NCBI GenBank assembly: GCA_963775875.1
Contig: CAVZKP010000016.1
Location: 248,001 to 312,000, forward strand
Direction: 5' to 3'
DNA from: AP-15 sp963775875
GTDB taxonomy: Bacteria; Pseudomonadota; Alphaproteobacteria; ATCC43930; CGMCC-115725
DNA length: 64,000 bases
Positions within the stretch are counted from its first letter, which is position 1, and the number at the start of each line of letters is the position of its first letter. The notes beneath the pieces were generated by a model. It made no database searches. It saw only the letters and a program-made list of their open reading frames with translations, and was not told the DNA's origin. Position numbers and translations under genes: made by a program. Positions 17,984 through 27,116 of this stretch are shown here, in pieces.

Positions 17984-18742
17984 ATGCCCGAAGCCAGCCC
18001 GCGCCCCAGCCCGACAATCGACGTGCCGCGGCTCGACACCGGCACCAGCTTCGCCAAGGAAGCCTATGCCGCGCTGAAGCGGGCGATCATGGCGATGGAC
18101 ATCTACGGCCACGCCCAAGAGATCCGACTCGACGAGCGCCAGCTCTCGGCGGGGCTCGGGGTCAGCCGCACGCCGATCCGCGAGGCGATGACCCTCTTGG
18201 AGCAGGAAGGCTTCGTGCGGACCCGCCCGCGCCGCGGCATCTTTGTCGTGCGCAAGACCAAGCGCGAGATGGTCGAGATGATCACGGTCATGGCGGCGCT
18301 GGAAAGCATGGCGGCGCGGCTGGCCGCAGGCAACGCGGCCGACGAGGACATCGCCGTGCTGCGTCGGCTGATGGATGCGTTTCAGCACAGCCCGGATGGG
18401 CGAGCCGAAGACGGCGAGCGGCTGGAGGAATATTCCGACGCCAACATTGCTTTCCATCAGGCGATCATCCGGATGAGCGGGTGTAAGCTGCTCGCCGAGA
18501 TGACCGAGAATTTGTTCATCCATATGCGCGCGATCCGCAAGGTGACGATCCACCAGGACAATCGGGCGGCGCGCTCGATCGCCGATCACATGGCGATCAT
18601 CGAGGCGCTGGAGCGGCGCGACCCCGACGAGGCGGCGCGACGGGCGCGCGAGCACACGCTGGGTCTCGCCGCCCATGTCGAAAAGCACGGCGACTTTCTG
18701 GGTGGATCCTCCCCGCCGCTGGGACGACAAGTGGAGAATTAG
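17984..18742 (+). CDS. GntR-family transcriptional regulator (FCD subfamily)
   Basis: 252 residues. The winged-helix domain has the canonical recognition region SRTPIREAMTLLEQEGFV followed by the wing RPRRGIFVV; the C-terminal all-helical FCD domain includes DANIAFHQAII and a metal-site histidine near DHMAIIEAL. ATG 17984 follows the TGGTATACCA palindrome; an upstream in-frame extension crosses that operator and is rejected. The stop TAG is immediately followed by the frc ATG, so it is the first gene of the formyl-CoA transferase / formate dehydrogenase unit and probably senses a related carboxylate or acyl-CoA. Confidence 0.9.
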   Translation: MPEASPRPSPTIDVPRLDTGTSFAKEAYAALKRAIMAMDIYGHAQEIRLDERQLSAGLGVSRTPIREAMTLLEQEGFVRTRPRRGIFVVRKTKREMVEMITVMAALESMAARLAAGNAADEDIAVLRRLMDAFQHSPDGRAEDGERLEEYSDANIAFHQAIIRMSGCKLLAEMTENLFIHMRAIRKVTIHQDNRAARSIADHMAIIEALERRDPDEAARRAREHTLGLAAHVEKHGDFLGGSSPPLGRQVEN

Positions 18743-19972
18743 ATGAGCAAAGCGCTAGACGGTGTGCGCATCCTCGATTTCGGCCATGTCCAGGCCGGGC
18801 CGACCGCGACCCAGCTGTTGGCCTGGATGGGTGCGGATGTGATCAAGATCGAGATGCCGGGTCGCGGCGACATTACCCGCGGCCAGTTGCAGGACGTGAA
18901 GGGCGCCGACAGCCTCTATTTCACCATGCTGAACTCGAACAAGCGCAGCATTACGCTCAACCTGAAATCGCCAAAGGGTCGCGAGATCATCGAACACCTG
19001 GTGCGCCGCAGCGACGTGATCCTGGAAAATTTCGGCCCGGGGGTGCTCGACCGCCAGGGCTTCACCTGGGAGCGCTTCCAGGAATTGAACCCGCGGGTCA
19101 TCTACGCCTCGATCAAGGGCTTCGGCCCCGGTCCCTATGTCGATTGCAAGGCCTATGAGAACGTCGCCCAATGCATGGGCGGGTCGGCCAGCACCACCGG
19201 CTGGGATGACGGCCCGCCGACCGTGACCGGGGCCCAGATCGGCGATAGCGGCACCGGCGTGCACACCGTCGCCGGCATCCTGGCCGCTCTCTATCAGCGC
19301 GAACGCACCGGCAGGGGCCAGCGGGTCGAGGTGGCGATGACCGACGCCGTGCTCAATTTGTGCCGGGTCAAGATGCGCGACCAGCAGCGGCTCCAGCACG
19401 GGCCGTTGCCGGAATATCCGAACGAGGAATTCGGCGACGCCGTGCCGCGCGCCGGCAACGCCTCGGGCGGCGGCCAGCCGGGGGCGGCGCTGCGCTGTGC
19501 TCCGGGCGGGCCGAACGACTGGGTCTATGTGATCATCCAGCCGCCCTGCTGGGAGCCGCTGATGAAGCTCGCCGGCCGCCCCGAACTGATCACCGACCCC
19601 GCCTATGCGACGCCGGCAGCGCGCCTGCCGAAGATCCCCGAATGCTTCTCGATCATCGAGAAATGGACGATGACCAGGACCAAGTTCGAGGTTATGGCGG
19701 CACTGAACGAGGTCGATGTGCCGTGCGGCCCGATCCTGTCGATGAAGGACATCTACGAGGACCAGTCGCTCTACGATCGCGACTTTTTGGTGGAGCTCGA
19801 CCACCCGACGCGCGGCCGCTATGTCCAGATAAGCTCGCCGATCAACCTCTCGGATTCGCCGGTCGAAGTGAAGCGCTCGCCGCTCCTGGGCGAGCATACC
19901 GACGAGGTTCTCGGCTGGCTCGGCTACGGCACCGACGAGATCGCAGCAATGCACAAGGAGGGAGCGGTTTAG
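18743..19972 (+). CDS. frc: Formyl-CoA:oxalate CoA-transferase (CaiB/BaiF class III)
   Basis: Predicted to move CoA from formyl-CoA to oxalate, giving oxalyl-CoA and formate. The 409-residue chain closely follows the characterised Frc pattern: LDFGHVQAGPTATQLL at the start, SLYFTMLNSNKRSITL, VILENFGPGVLDR, the catalytic Asp168 in GAQIGDSGTGVHTVAGI, and a glycine loop NASGGGQPGAAL comparable to the GGGGQPG gating loop. No oxalyl-CoA decarboxylase (oxc) is in this window, so the second oxalate-pathway gene must lie elsewhere or the CoA acceptor differs. Its formate product links to the formate dehydrogenase genes that follow. Confidence 0.87.
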   Translation: MSKALDGVRILDFGHVQAGPTATQLLAWMGADVIKIEMPGRGDITRGQLQDVKGADSLYFTMLNSNKRSITLNLKSPKGREIIEHLVRRSDVILENFGPGVLDRQGFTWERFQELNPRVIYASIKGFGPGPYVDCKAYENVAQCMGGSASTTGWDDGPPTVTGAQIGDSGTGVHTVAGILAALYQRERTGRGQRVEVAMTDAVLNLCRVKMRDQQRLQHGPLPEYPNEEFGDAVPRAGNASGGGQPGAALRCAPGGPNDWVYVIIQPPCWEPLMKLAGRPELITDPAYATPAARLPKIPECFSIIEKWTMTRTKFEVMAALNEVDVPCGPILSMKDIYEDQSLYDRDFLVELDHPTRGRYVQISSPINLSDSPVEVKRSPLLGEHTDEVLGWLGYGTDEIAAMHKEGAV

Positions 19973-20059
19973 GGCGGGCGATGTACCGCTCCGAATTGAG
20001 CCGCTTGGCTTATTTCCCCTCCGGTGCAGTGCGGGAGAGGGGCTGTCAGTAGTGATTCC

Positions 20060-21769
20060 ATGCCACCCTCGATAAGGCACGACCGCCGCGTTCATCCGGG
20101 CTCGGGGCGGCGGCGCGGGCTCGACCACCCGAAGGGCCGGCAGCTCGATCCGGCGGCCCTGGACGAGGTGCGAGCCTTGCTCGGCGGCCGCGAGCGGCGG
20201 CGCGATCTGTTGATCGAGCACCTGCATTTGCTGCAGGACCATTTCGGCTGCCTCAATGCGCGACACCTGGTCGCCCTCGCCGAGGAGATGCGGCTGGCGC
20301 TTGTCGAGGTTTTCGAGGTCGCCTCGTTCTACGCGCATTTCGACATCGTCATGGATGACGAGCATCCGCCACCGGCATTGACGGTGCGGGTGTGCGACAG
20401 CCTCAGCTGCGAACTCGCCGGAGCGGTGTCGCTGCTGGGCGATCTGCAGAGCCGGCTCGGCGGGCAGGTCCGGGTTGTCCGCGCGCCCTGCATGGGCGGT
20501 TGCGATCATGCGCCGGTGGTGGCGATCGGCCACGCCTTGCACGAGAATGCGACGCTCGCCAGCGTCGCGGCTGCTATTGCCGCCGGCGAGACGCACATGC
20601 CGACCCCTGCCTATATCAGTCTCGACGGCTATCGCGCCGCGGGCGGCTACCGCCTGCTGGAATCCTGCCTTTCGGGCGAGCGTACCCGCGACCAGGTGAT
20701 CGAAGCCCTCGAACATTCCGGCTTGCGCGGGCTCGGCGGCGCCGGGTTTCCGACCGGGCGCAAATGGCGCCTGGTATGCCAGGAGCCGGCGCCGCGGCTG
20801 CTGGCGGTCAATGGCGACGAGGGCGAACCCGGCACCTTCAAGGACCGCTATTTTCTCGAAACCGACCCGCACCGGTTTCTCGAAGGGATGCTGATCGCCG
20901 CGTGGGTGGTCGACGCCGCCGAGATCTATATCTATCTGCGCGACGAATACCCGCAATGCCGGGCGATCCTCGATAGCGAAATCGCGGCGATCGACGCAGC
21001 CGGTCTTTCGCCGCATGCGCGCATCGATCTGCGCAGGGGTGCGGGCGCCTATATTTGCGGCGAGGAATCGGCGATGCTCGAAAGCATCGAAGGGAAGCGC
21101 GGTCTGCCGCGGCAGCGCCCGCCGTTTCCGGCGCAAGTCGGGCTCTTTGGCCGGCCGACCCTGTGCAACAATATCGAAACCCTCTACTGGGTCCGCGATA
21201 TCGTCGAAAACGGCGCCGACTGGTTTACCGGCCAGGGCCGCAACGGACGCAAGGGGTTGCGCACCTTCTCGGTCTCCGGGCGGGTGCGCGATCCCGGGGT
21301 CAAGCTCGCGCCCGCCGGCATCACCGCGCGCGAGCTGATCGACGAGTTCTGCGGCGGCATGGCCGAGGGCCACGCCTTCAAGGGCTATCTGCCGGGTGGC
21401 GCCTCGGGCGGCATATTGCCGGCGGCGATGGCCGACATCCCGCTCGATTTCGGCACGCTCGAGCCGCATGGCTGCTTTACCGGCTCAGGCGCGGTTGTGG
21501 TGTTGTCGGACAAGGACGACATGAAGGCGGTGGCGCTGAACCTGTTGCGGTTTTTCGAGGATGAGAGCTGCGGCCAGTGCACGCCGTGCCGCGCCGGCAC
21601 CGAGAAGGCGGTCAAGTTGATGACCGCGCCGCATTGGGACGAAGGACTGCTTCAGGAATTGACCCAGGTCATGAGCGACGCCTCGATCTGCGGCCTCGGT
21701 CAGGCGGCGATGAACCCGGTCAAGCAGGTGCTGAAGCATTTCCGCGCGGATCTGGCGAGGCCGGCGTGA
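20060..21769 (+). CDS. Formate dehydrogenase FdsG-FdsB fusion subunit
   Basis: A single 569-residue protein joining the gamma and beta (NuoE- and NuoF-like) subunits of soluble NAD-dependent formate dehydrogenase. Residues ~35-170 are the thioredoxin-like [2Fe-2S] part with C112-x4-C117 and later CMGGC; residues ~190 on are NuoF-like with the FMN/NADH loops GLRGLGGAGFPTGRKW and NGDEGEPGTFKDRY, YICGEESAMLESIEG, and the [4Fe-4S] ligands in SCGQCTPCRAG plus a later Cys (SICGLG). It passes electrons from FdsA to NAD+. The ATG at 20060 has only a weak ribosome site. The stop TGA overlaps the next ATG (ATGA). Confidence 0.9.
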   Translation: MPPSIRHDRRVHPGSGRRRGLDHPKGRQLDPAALDEVRALLGGRERRRDLLIEHLHLLQDHFGCLNARHLVALAEEMRLALVEVFEVASFYAHFDIVMDDEHPPPALTVRVCDSLSCELAGAVSLLGDLQSRLGGQVRVVRAPCMGGCDHAPVVAIGHALHENATLASVAAAIAAGETHMPTPAYISLDGYRAAGGYRLLESCLSGERTRDQVIEALEHSGLRGLGGAGFPTGRKWRLVCQEPAPRLLAVNGDEGEPGTFKDRYFLETDPHRFLEGMLIAAWVVDAAEIYIYLRDEYPQCRAILDSEIAAIDAAGLSPHARIDLRRGAGAYICGEESAMLESIEGKRGLPRQRPPFPAQVGLFGRPTLCNNIETLYWVRDIVENGADWFTGQGRNGRKGLRTFSVSGRVRDPGVKLAPAGITARELIDEFCGGMAEGHAFKGYLPGGASGGILPAAMADIPLDFGTLEPHGCFTGSGAVVVLSDKDDMKAVALNLLRFFEDESCGQCTPCRAGTEKAVKLMTAPHWDEGLLQELTQVMSDASICGLGQAAMNPVKQVLKHFRADLARPA

Positions 21770-22155
21770 TGACGGACGTCATGCGGATCCCCGCGGATGT
21801 TCTGTTGGCCGAGGAATTGGCGCGCGAGGAGGTGGTCGAGATGGCCAATCTGACCGCCGCCCAGACCGGTATACCCGGCACGATCTTCATCTCGACGGCG
21901 ATGGGTGCCCACGGTCCGCGGGTCAAATATTTCGTCCAGCCCGGCCGTACGCAGCCCAGTTTCTCGGTTTCGATTGCCGATATCCCGGCCGTCGTCGCTA
22001 ACAGCCTGCCCGCGCGGGTCGTACGCCACATGTCGCCGCAAGTGATCGAATGGGTATCGCGCAACAGGGATACTCTGCTGGATTTCTGGCACCACGGCGA
22101 CACCTGGACCCAGCCCGAGGTTAACGGGTTCATCCAGCGGCTCCGCCGCGTCTGA
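21769..22155 (+). CDS. Small conserved-looking protein between fdsGB and fdsA
   Basis: 128 residues, function unknown. Overlap with the fdsGB stop by one base (ATGA) strongly suggests co-translation. Visible features: an N-terminal helical LAEELAREEVVEMAN, a beta-rich centre TIFISTAMGAHGPRVKYFV, and a C-terminal helical IEWVSRNRDTLLDFWHHGDTW. It does not look like the usual small FdsD or the FdhD/FdsC sulfur-transfer chaperone. Proteins with the phrase GxHGPRxK and LLDFW.HG seem to me to be conserved hypotheticals in alphaproteobacteria, but I cannot name a family. Its position suggests an accessory role in formate dehydrogenase or chance inclusion in the operon. Confidence 0.75.
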   Translation: MTDVMRIPADVLLAEELAREEVVEMANLTAAQTGIPGTIFISTAMGAHGPRVKYFVQPGRTQPSFSVSIADIPAVVANSLPARVVRHMSPQVIEWVSRNRDTLLDFWHHGDTWTQPEVNGFIQRLRRV

Positions 22156-22438
22156 AAGCGACTTAGCGCACAGCAGCGGAACGGCGAGCATGCCGATTGA
22201 TCTAAAGAAGCAGGCGGCTATGGGATTGCGGAACTTGCTGGACAATAGCCGTCGGCCTCACAACGCCGTGATGGAGCGGGCTGTCGTGCAGTGCAGCACC
22301 GCCTTCCGTGCCCTGGCTGCGCCAACCCAGGAGAGTCGCTTTAAGCCTGCTCCGACACATCAGGAGGTGCCGTATTGTCTGGGCCTCCATCACCGGCCGG
22401 CTGACTGTTTAAGTCGCGAAAAAAATGAAAGATCTGAG

Positions 22439-25204
22439 ATGACCGAACCTATCCGCTTCACTCTCGACGGCGCCGAGGTCGAGGCCATGCCCGGCGAGAC
22501 GATCTGGCAGGTGGCCAACCGGCAGGGCGTCGAGATCCCGCACCTGTGCTGGCTGCCGAAGCCGGGCTATCGCGCCGATGGCAATTGCCGCGCCTGCATG
22601 GTCGAGATCGAGGGCGAGCGAGTGCTGGCCGCCTCCTGTGTGCGCCAGCCGACATCGGGCATGAAGGTGCAGACCGCGAGCGAGCGCGCCCGCTTCTCGC
22701 GGAAAATGGTGTTCGAATTGCTGGTCGGCGACCAGCCTTCGCGCGCGGCGGCGCACGATCCGCAGTCGCGCTTCTGGCAATGGGCCGATCGGCTCGGCGT
22801 CGAAGACAGCCGCTTTCCGCTGCATGCCGCGCCGGCGCCCGACCGCAGTCATCCGGCGATGGCGGTACAGCTCGATGCGTGCATTCAGTGCAATCTGTGC
22901 GTTCGCGCTTGTCGCGAGGTCCAGGTCAACGACGTGATCGGCATGGCGGCGCGCGGCCACCACGAAAAGATCGTGTTCGATTTCGACGATCCGATGGGTA
23001 GCAGCACCTGCGTCGCCTGCGGCGAGTGCGTACAGGCCTGCCCGACCGGCGCGCTGATGCCCGCGACCCTGGTCGACGCGAACGGCGTCTATGCCAACGC
23101 GCCCGACCGCGAAGTCGATAGCGTTTGCCCCTATTGCGGCGTCGGTTGCCAGCTGACCTACAAAATAAAAGACGACCATATCGTCGCGGTCGAAGGCAAG
23201 GATGGGCCGGCCAATCACAACCGGCTATGCGTCAAGGGACGGTTCGGCTTCGACTATGTCCACCATCCCGACCGGCTGACCGAGCCCCTGATCCGCAAGG
23301 ACGGGGTCTCGAAGCATGATGTCGATATCGATCCGGCCAACCCCTACACGCACTTTCGTAAGGCCAGCTGGGAGGAAGCGCTCGATTTTGCCGCCGCCGG
23401 GTTGAGGCAGATCCGCGACCGCGATGGCAAGCGGGCATTGGCCGGGTTCGGCTCGGCCAAGGGCTCGAACGAGGAGGCCTATCTGTTTCAAAAGCTGGTG
23501 CGAACCGGGTTTGGCAGCAACAATGTCGATCACTGCACCCGGCTGTGCCACGCCTCTTCGGTCGCGGCATTGATGGAGGGGATCGGCTCGGGCGCGGTCA
23601 CCGCCCCCTTTACCGCGGCAGAGGATGCCGACGTCATCATCGTCATCGGCGCGCGGCCGACCGAGAACCATCCGGTGGCGGCGACTTTCTTCAAGCAGGC
23701 GGCCAAGCGCGGCGCCAAGATCTTTGTGATGGACCCGCGCGGCCACACCCTGGTGCGGCATGCGACCGCGACCTTGCGCTTCAATCCCGGTCGCGATGTG
23801 GCGATGCTGAACGCGCTGTTGCACACGATCATCGAAGAGGACCTCTACGACCGGCAGTATCTGCAGGCGCATACCGACGATTTCGAGCAATTGCGCGCGC
23901 ATGTGCGGGACTATTCGCCGGAAAAGATGGCCGAGATCTGCGGCATCGACGCCGCCACCCTGCGCTACGTCGCGCGGACCTACGCCCGCGCCGAGCGGGC
24001 GATCATCTTCTGGGGCATGGGCATTTCGCAGCACGTCCACGGCACCGACAATGCACGCTGCCTGATCGCGCTGGCGCTGGTCACCGGGCAGATCGGCCGG
24101 ACCGGCACCGGGCTTCACCCGTTGCGCGGCCAGAACAACGTCCAGGGCGCCTCGGATGCCGGGCTGATCCCGATGTTCTACCCCGATTACCAGTCGGTCG
24201 AGAAACCGGCGGCCCGGGAAAAGTTCGAAGCATTGTGGCAGACCCCGCTCGACGACAAGCGCGGTCTGACCGTGGTCGAGATCATGGACGCGGTGCATCG
24301 CGACGAGATCAAGGGCATGTACATCATGGGCGAGAACCCGGCGATGTCGGACCCCGATGTGCAACATGCGCGCGAAGCGTTGGCCAAGCTCGAACATCTG
24401 GTGGTTCAGGACATCTTTCTGACCGAGACCGCGAAATATGCCGATGTCGTGCTGCCGGCCTCGGCCTGGCCGGAGAAGACCGGCAGCGTCAGCAATACCA
24501 ACCGCCAGGTACAGATGGGACGCACCGCCCTGCCATTGCCCGGCAATGCGCGGTTGGATTGGCAGACAATTCAGGAGATCGCCACTCGCCTGGGCCTGGA
24601 CTGGTCCTACACCCACCCGCGCGAGGTGTTCGCCGAGATGAAACAGGCGATGCCGTCGCTCGACAACATCAGCTGGGAGCGGCTCGAACGCGAAGATTCG
24701 GTCACCTATCCGTGCGAGGCAGAAGACAAACCCGGCAACGAGATCGTTTTCGGCGAGGGATTTCCGACCGAGACCGGCCGCGCCCGGCTGGTGCCGGCAG
24801 CGATCATCCCGCCGGCTGAGGAGCCCGACGCCGAATACCCGATGGTGCTGACCACCGGCCGCCAGCTCGAACATTGGCACACCGGGGCGATGACCAGACG
24901 GGCGAGCGTGCTCGACGAGATCGAACCCGAAGCGGTGGCCAGCCTGGCCCCCGTCGAGTTGCGCCGGCTCGGCATCGCCGCCGGCGAGCAGCTGCGCGTC
25001 ACCACCCGCCGCGGCACGATCGAATTGAAGGCGCGCGCCGACAGCGCGGTGGCGCCGGGGATGGTGTTCATCCCGTTCTGCTATGCCGAGGCCGCCGCCA
25101 ACGTTTTGACCAACCCGCAGCTCGACCCGTTCGGCAAGATCCCCGAATACAAATTCTGCGCCGCCAAGGTCGAGCCCGTTGGTGTCCCGGTGGCGGCGGA
25201 GTAG
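22439..25204 (+). CDS. fdsA: NAD-dependent formate dehydrogenase alpha subunit (molybdenum/tungsten, FdsA)
   Basis: Catalytic subunit oxidising formate to CO2, 921 residues. N-terminal [2Fe-2S] ferredoxin domain (CWLPKPGYRADGNCRAC), NuoG-like segment, two [4Fe-4S] motifs (CIQCNLCVRAC, CVACGECVQACP), then the bis-MGD domain starting CPYCGVGCQL with a cubane ligand set. The metal ligand is Cys366 in NVDHCTRLCHASSV, so this is a cysteine, not a selenocysteine, enzyme. The C-terminal molybdopterin-binding barrel includes TTGRQLEHWHTGAMTRR. ATG 22439 is chosen at the start of ferredoxin homology; the frame is open back to 22190 but that part has no domain. Confidence 0.94.
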   Translation: MTEPIRFTLDGAEVEAMPGETIWQVANRQGVEIPHLCWLPKPGYRADGNCRACMVEIEGERVLAASCVRQPTSGMKVQTASERARFSRKMVFELLVGDQPSRAAAHDPQSRFWQWADRLGVEDSRFPLHAAPAPDRSHPAMAVQLDACIQCNLCVRACREVQVNDVIGMAARGHHEKIVFDFDDPMGSSTCVACGECVQACPTGALMPATLVDANGVYANAPDREVDSVCPYCGVGCQLTYKIKDDHIVAVEGKDGPANHNRLCVKGRFGFDYVHHPDRLTEPLIRKDGVSKHDVDIDPANPYTHFRKASWEEALDFAAAGLRQIRDRDGKRALAGFGSAKGSNEEAYLFQKLVRTGFGSNNVDHCTRLCHASSVAALMEGIGSGAVTAPFTAAEDADVIIVIGARPTENHPVAATFFKQAAKRGAKIFVMDPRGHTLVRHATATLRFNPGRDVAMLNALLHTIIEEDLYDRQYLQAHTDDFEQLRAHVRDYSPEKMAEICGIDAATLRYVARTYARAERAIIFWGMGISQHVHGTDNARCLIALALVTGQIGRTGTGLHPLRGQNNVQGASDAGLIPMFYPDYQSVEKPAAREKFEALWQTPLDDKRGLTVVEIMDAVHRDEIKGMYIMGENPAMSDPDVQHAREALAKLEHLVVQDIFLTETAKYADVVLPASAWPEKTGSVSNTNRQVQMGRTALPLPGNARLDWQTIQEIATRLGLDWSYTHPREVFAEMKQAMPSLDNISWERLEREDSVTYPCEAEDKPGNEIVFGEGFPTETGRARLVPAAIIPPAEEPDAEYPMVLTTGRQLEHWHTGAMTRRASVLDEIEPEAVASLAPVELRRLGIAAGEQLRVTTRRGTIELKARADSAVAPGMVFIPFCYAEAAANVLTNPQLDPFGKIPEYKFCAAKVEPVGVPVAAE

Positions 25205-25291
25205 CCGGAAATGCCAGCCCTTTGGCCGGGATGACCCAAAAGCGTTTAGCCCCAACGGGTCTCACCTTGACAGTCCAACACACTCAAAGTC

Positions 25292-25373
25292 TGTCATCAC
25301 CGGGCTCGACCGGGTGATTCACGCCTTTTGAGAGGTCCAGCAGAAGACGCGGATGCCCGGAACTATTCCGGGC
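25292..25373. repeat. Two dispersed hairpin repeats after fdsA
   Basis: gtcATCACCGGgctcgaCCGGGTGATtcacgcc (starting about 25293) belongs to the same family as the element at 10228-10250, with one mismatch. GCCCGG-aactatt-CCGGGC at 25355-25373 is a second, opposite-facing copy. They may end the formate dehydrogenase transcript. Confidence 0.7.
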
Positions 25374-25386
25374 AAGGGGTAATGGA

Positions 25387-25824
25387 TTGGAGAATCTTCA
25401 ATCGAGCTTGGCCGTAGCGCTGTCATTGACGATGCTCGCCGGCTGTGCCGCGCCGCCGCACCCGCAACCCGCTCCGTATTCCTGCCTGCTGCCTACGGAG
25501 CAGCGCACGCTCGTCGCCGAGTTGTTCTTCGGCCTTGGCATCAAGGGGCGCGAGCCATTGACCGCCGCCGAATGGGCCGATTTCGCGGCTCGGGTGGTGA
25601 CCCCCAACTTCCCCGACGGCTTCACCGTGTTCGACGGCGAGGGCCAATGGCGCAATCCGCGGACCGGGCGCATCGCCCATGGCCCGACCAAAATCCTGCT
25701 CGTCGCCGCCAAACGAGAACCCGATCTTGCCCATCGGCTAGCGGCGGTGATCGACGCCTACAAGACGCGCTACCACCAGCAATCGGTCGGCCTCATCACC
25801 CGCGACTCGTGTACGGCGTTTTAG
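25387..25824 (+). CDS. DUF3574-type lipoprotein
   Basis: 145 residues with an N-terminal signal peptide ending in a lipobox (LTMLAGC), so it should be lipid-anchored in the envelope. After the Cys comes a Pro-rich linker and a ~110-residue domain (LFFGLGIKGREPLTAAEWADF, then FTVFDGEGQWRNPRTG) that resembles the DUF3574 family. Function unknown. TTG 25387 is preferred because GGGG at 25375-25379 provides a ribosome site; a later TTG inside the signal peptide is possible. Confidence 0.75.
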   Translation: MENLQSSLAVALSLTMLAGCAAPPHPQPAPYSCLLPTEQRTLVAELFFGLGIKGREPLTAAEWADFAARVVTPNFPDGFTVFDGEGQWRNPRTGRIAHGPTKILLVAAKREPDLAHRLAAVIDAYKTRYHQQSVGLITRDSCTAF

Positions 25825-25994
25825 TGCTCAGATGCGTTAGATTCTGTGTCGTCGCCAATATCGGAGGCCTACCGCACGGGGCCGGGGCGGCGGCAGTCAC
25901 GCAAAGCAAATTCAACGATTCGCTCTCTATACGCCGCCCCGACAGCACATAAGATAGCGCGACGGCGATTTGGATTTTCCAGGGAGGAAGCGAG

Positions 25995-27116
25995 ATGGCG
26001 GACAAGATTCGGCTGGGCCTGATCGGCGCCAGCGTCACGGGCACCTGGTCGTCCCGGTCCCACCTGCCGGCGCTGCAGGCGAGTTCGGAGGTCGAGCTGA
26101 CCGCGGTCTGCACCACCAGAGCCGACAGCGCCGAGGCGGCGCGCCAGGCCTGGGGGGCCCGGTTCGCCTTTGACGACTACCGCCGGATGATCGCCTCGCC
26201 GGAGATCGACGCGGTCGCGATCGTCCTGCGCGTGCCATCGCATTACACGCCAACCAAGATGGCGCTGGAGGCTGGCAAGCACGTCTATTGCGAATGGCCG
26301 CTCGGGCGGACGACAGCGGAGGCGGTGGAGCTGGCGGCATTGGCCGGGGCGAACGGGCTGATGACGGCAGTCGGCCTGCAGGCGCGGGTCAATCCCGCCA
26401 TTATGCACATGAAGGAACTGGTCGGGGCCGGCTATATCGGCGAGGTAATGGCCGTTCATGTCAGCCTGATGCGCGAGGGTGTGTTGACCCGGCCGTCGAA
26501 CCGCACCTGGCAGCGCGACGCCGAACTCGGCGCCAACACTCTGACCATTGCCAACGGCCATACGGTGGACGCCATGCGCTTTGTCGCCGGTGATCTCTCC
26601 CGGTTGTCCGCGGTCGTGGCGACCCAGGCGAAGCAGTGGCTCGATACTGGCGCCAACACCTGGCTCGACGTCACCTCGCCCGACAACGTGCTGATCAGCG
26701 GTCGTCTGGCGAATGGCGCGGTGGCGTCGGTCCATATCGGCGCCATTCCGTTCGCCGGCAGCGGCTATCGCATGGAAATCTACGGCCGCGACGGGACCCT
26801 GGTCGCTACCGGCGAGGATTCGCCGCAGTTGAGCAAGGTTTCCCTGCATGGGGCAAAGCGCGGCAACGCGTTGGCGCCAATTCCGGCGCCGGAGCGGTTC
26901 ACCGTCGCGTCAGCCAGTACGCCGGCGGGCGAAGCCGCCAATGTCGGCCAGATGTACACCTTGTTCGCCAGCGCAATTCGCGACGGCAAAAGCCATCAGC
27001 CGGATTTCGCCACCGCGGTCGAGCTGCACCACCTGGTCGACGCAATCAAAGCGGCGTCGGACAATGGCCGCGAAATGCCGTTCGAATCCGGGGCCGTTCC
27101 GCAGAGAACGAGATGA
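25995..27116 (+). CDS. Gfo/Idh/MocA-family oxidoreductase
   Basis: A 373-residue NAD(P)-dependent sugar/inositol-type dehydrogenase. The Rossmann start IRLGLIGASVTGTW has a slightly altered GxGxxG (G-A-S-V-T-G), followed by HLPALQASSEVELTAVCTT and the HVYCEWPLG segment where most members have E-K-P; here the usual Lys of the EKP motif is Trp, which may affect catalysis. C-terminal beta-sheet domain with LANGAVASVHIGAIP. Good ribosome site AGGGAGG before ATG. Substrate unknown. The stop overlaps the following ATG, so the next gene is coupled. Confidence 0.88.
   Translation: MADKIRLGLIGASVTGTWSSRSHLPALQASSEVELTAVCTTRADSAEAARQAWGARFAFDDYRRMIASPEIDAVAIVLRVPSHYTPTKMALEAGKHVYCEWPLGRTTAEAVELAALAGANGLMTAVGLQARVNPAIMHMKELVGAGYIGEVMAVHVSLMREGVLTRPSNRTWQRDAELGANTLTIANGHTVDAMRFVAGDLSRLSAVVATQAKQWLDTGANTWLDVTSPDNVLISGRLANGAVASVHIGAIPFAGSGYRMEIYGRDGTLVATGEDSPQLSKVSLHGAKRGNALAPIPAPERFTVASASTPAGEAANVGQMYTLFASAIRDGKSHQPDFATAVELHHLVDAIKAASDNGREMPFESGAVPQRTR

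Noticed and set aside
18755..21469. Very long minus-strand frame (904 codons)
   Set aside because: Shadow of frc and fdsGB on the other strand.
22190..22438. N-terminal extension of fdsA
   Set aside because: Open frame, but no ferredoxin homology before 22439 and no good ribosome site at 22190.
23534..23536. Selenocysteine in formate dehydrogenase alpha
   Set aside because: The metal-ligand codon is TGC (Cys366), so this FDH is not a selenoenzyme.
23225..25255. Minus-strand frame (676 codons)
   Set aside because: Antisense to fdsA, whose cofactor motifs are complete.
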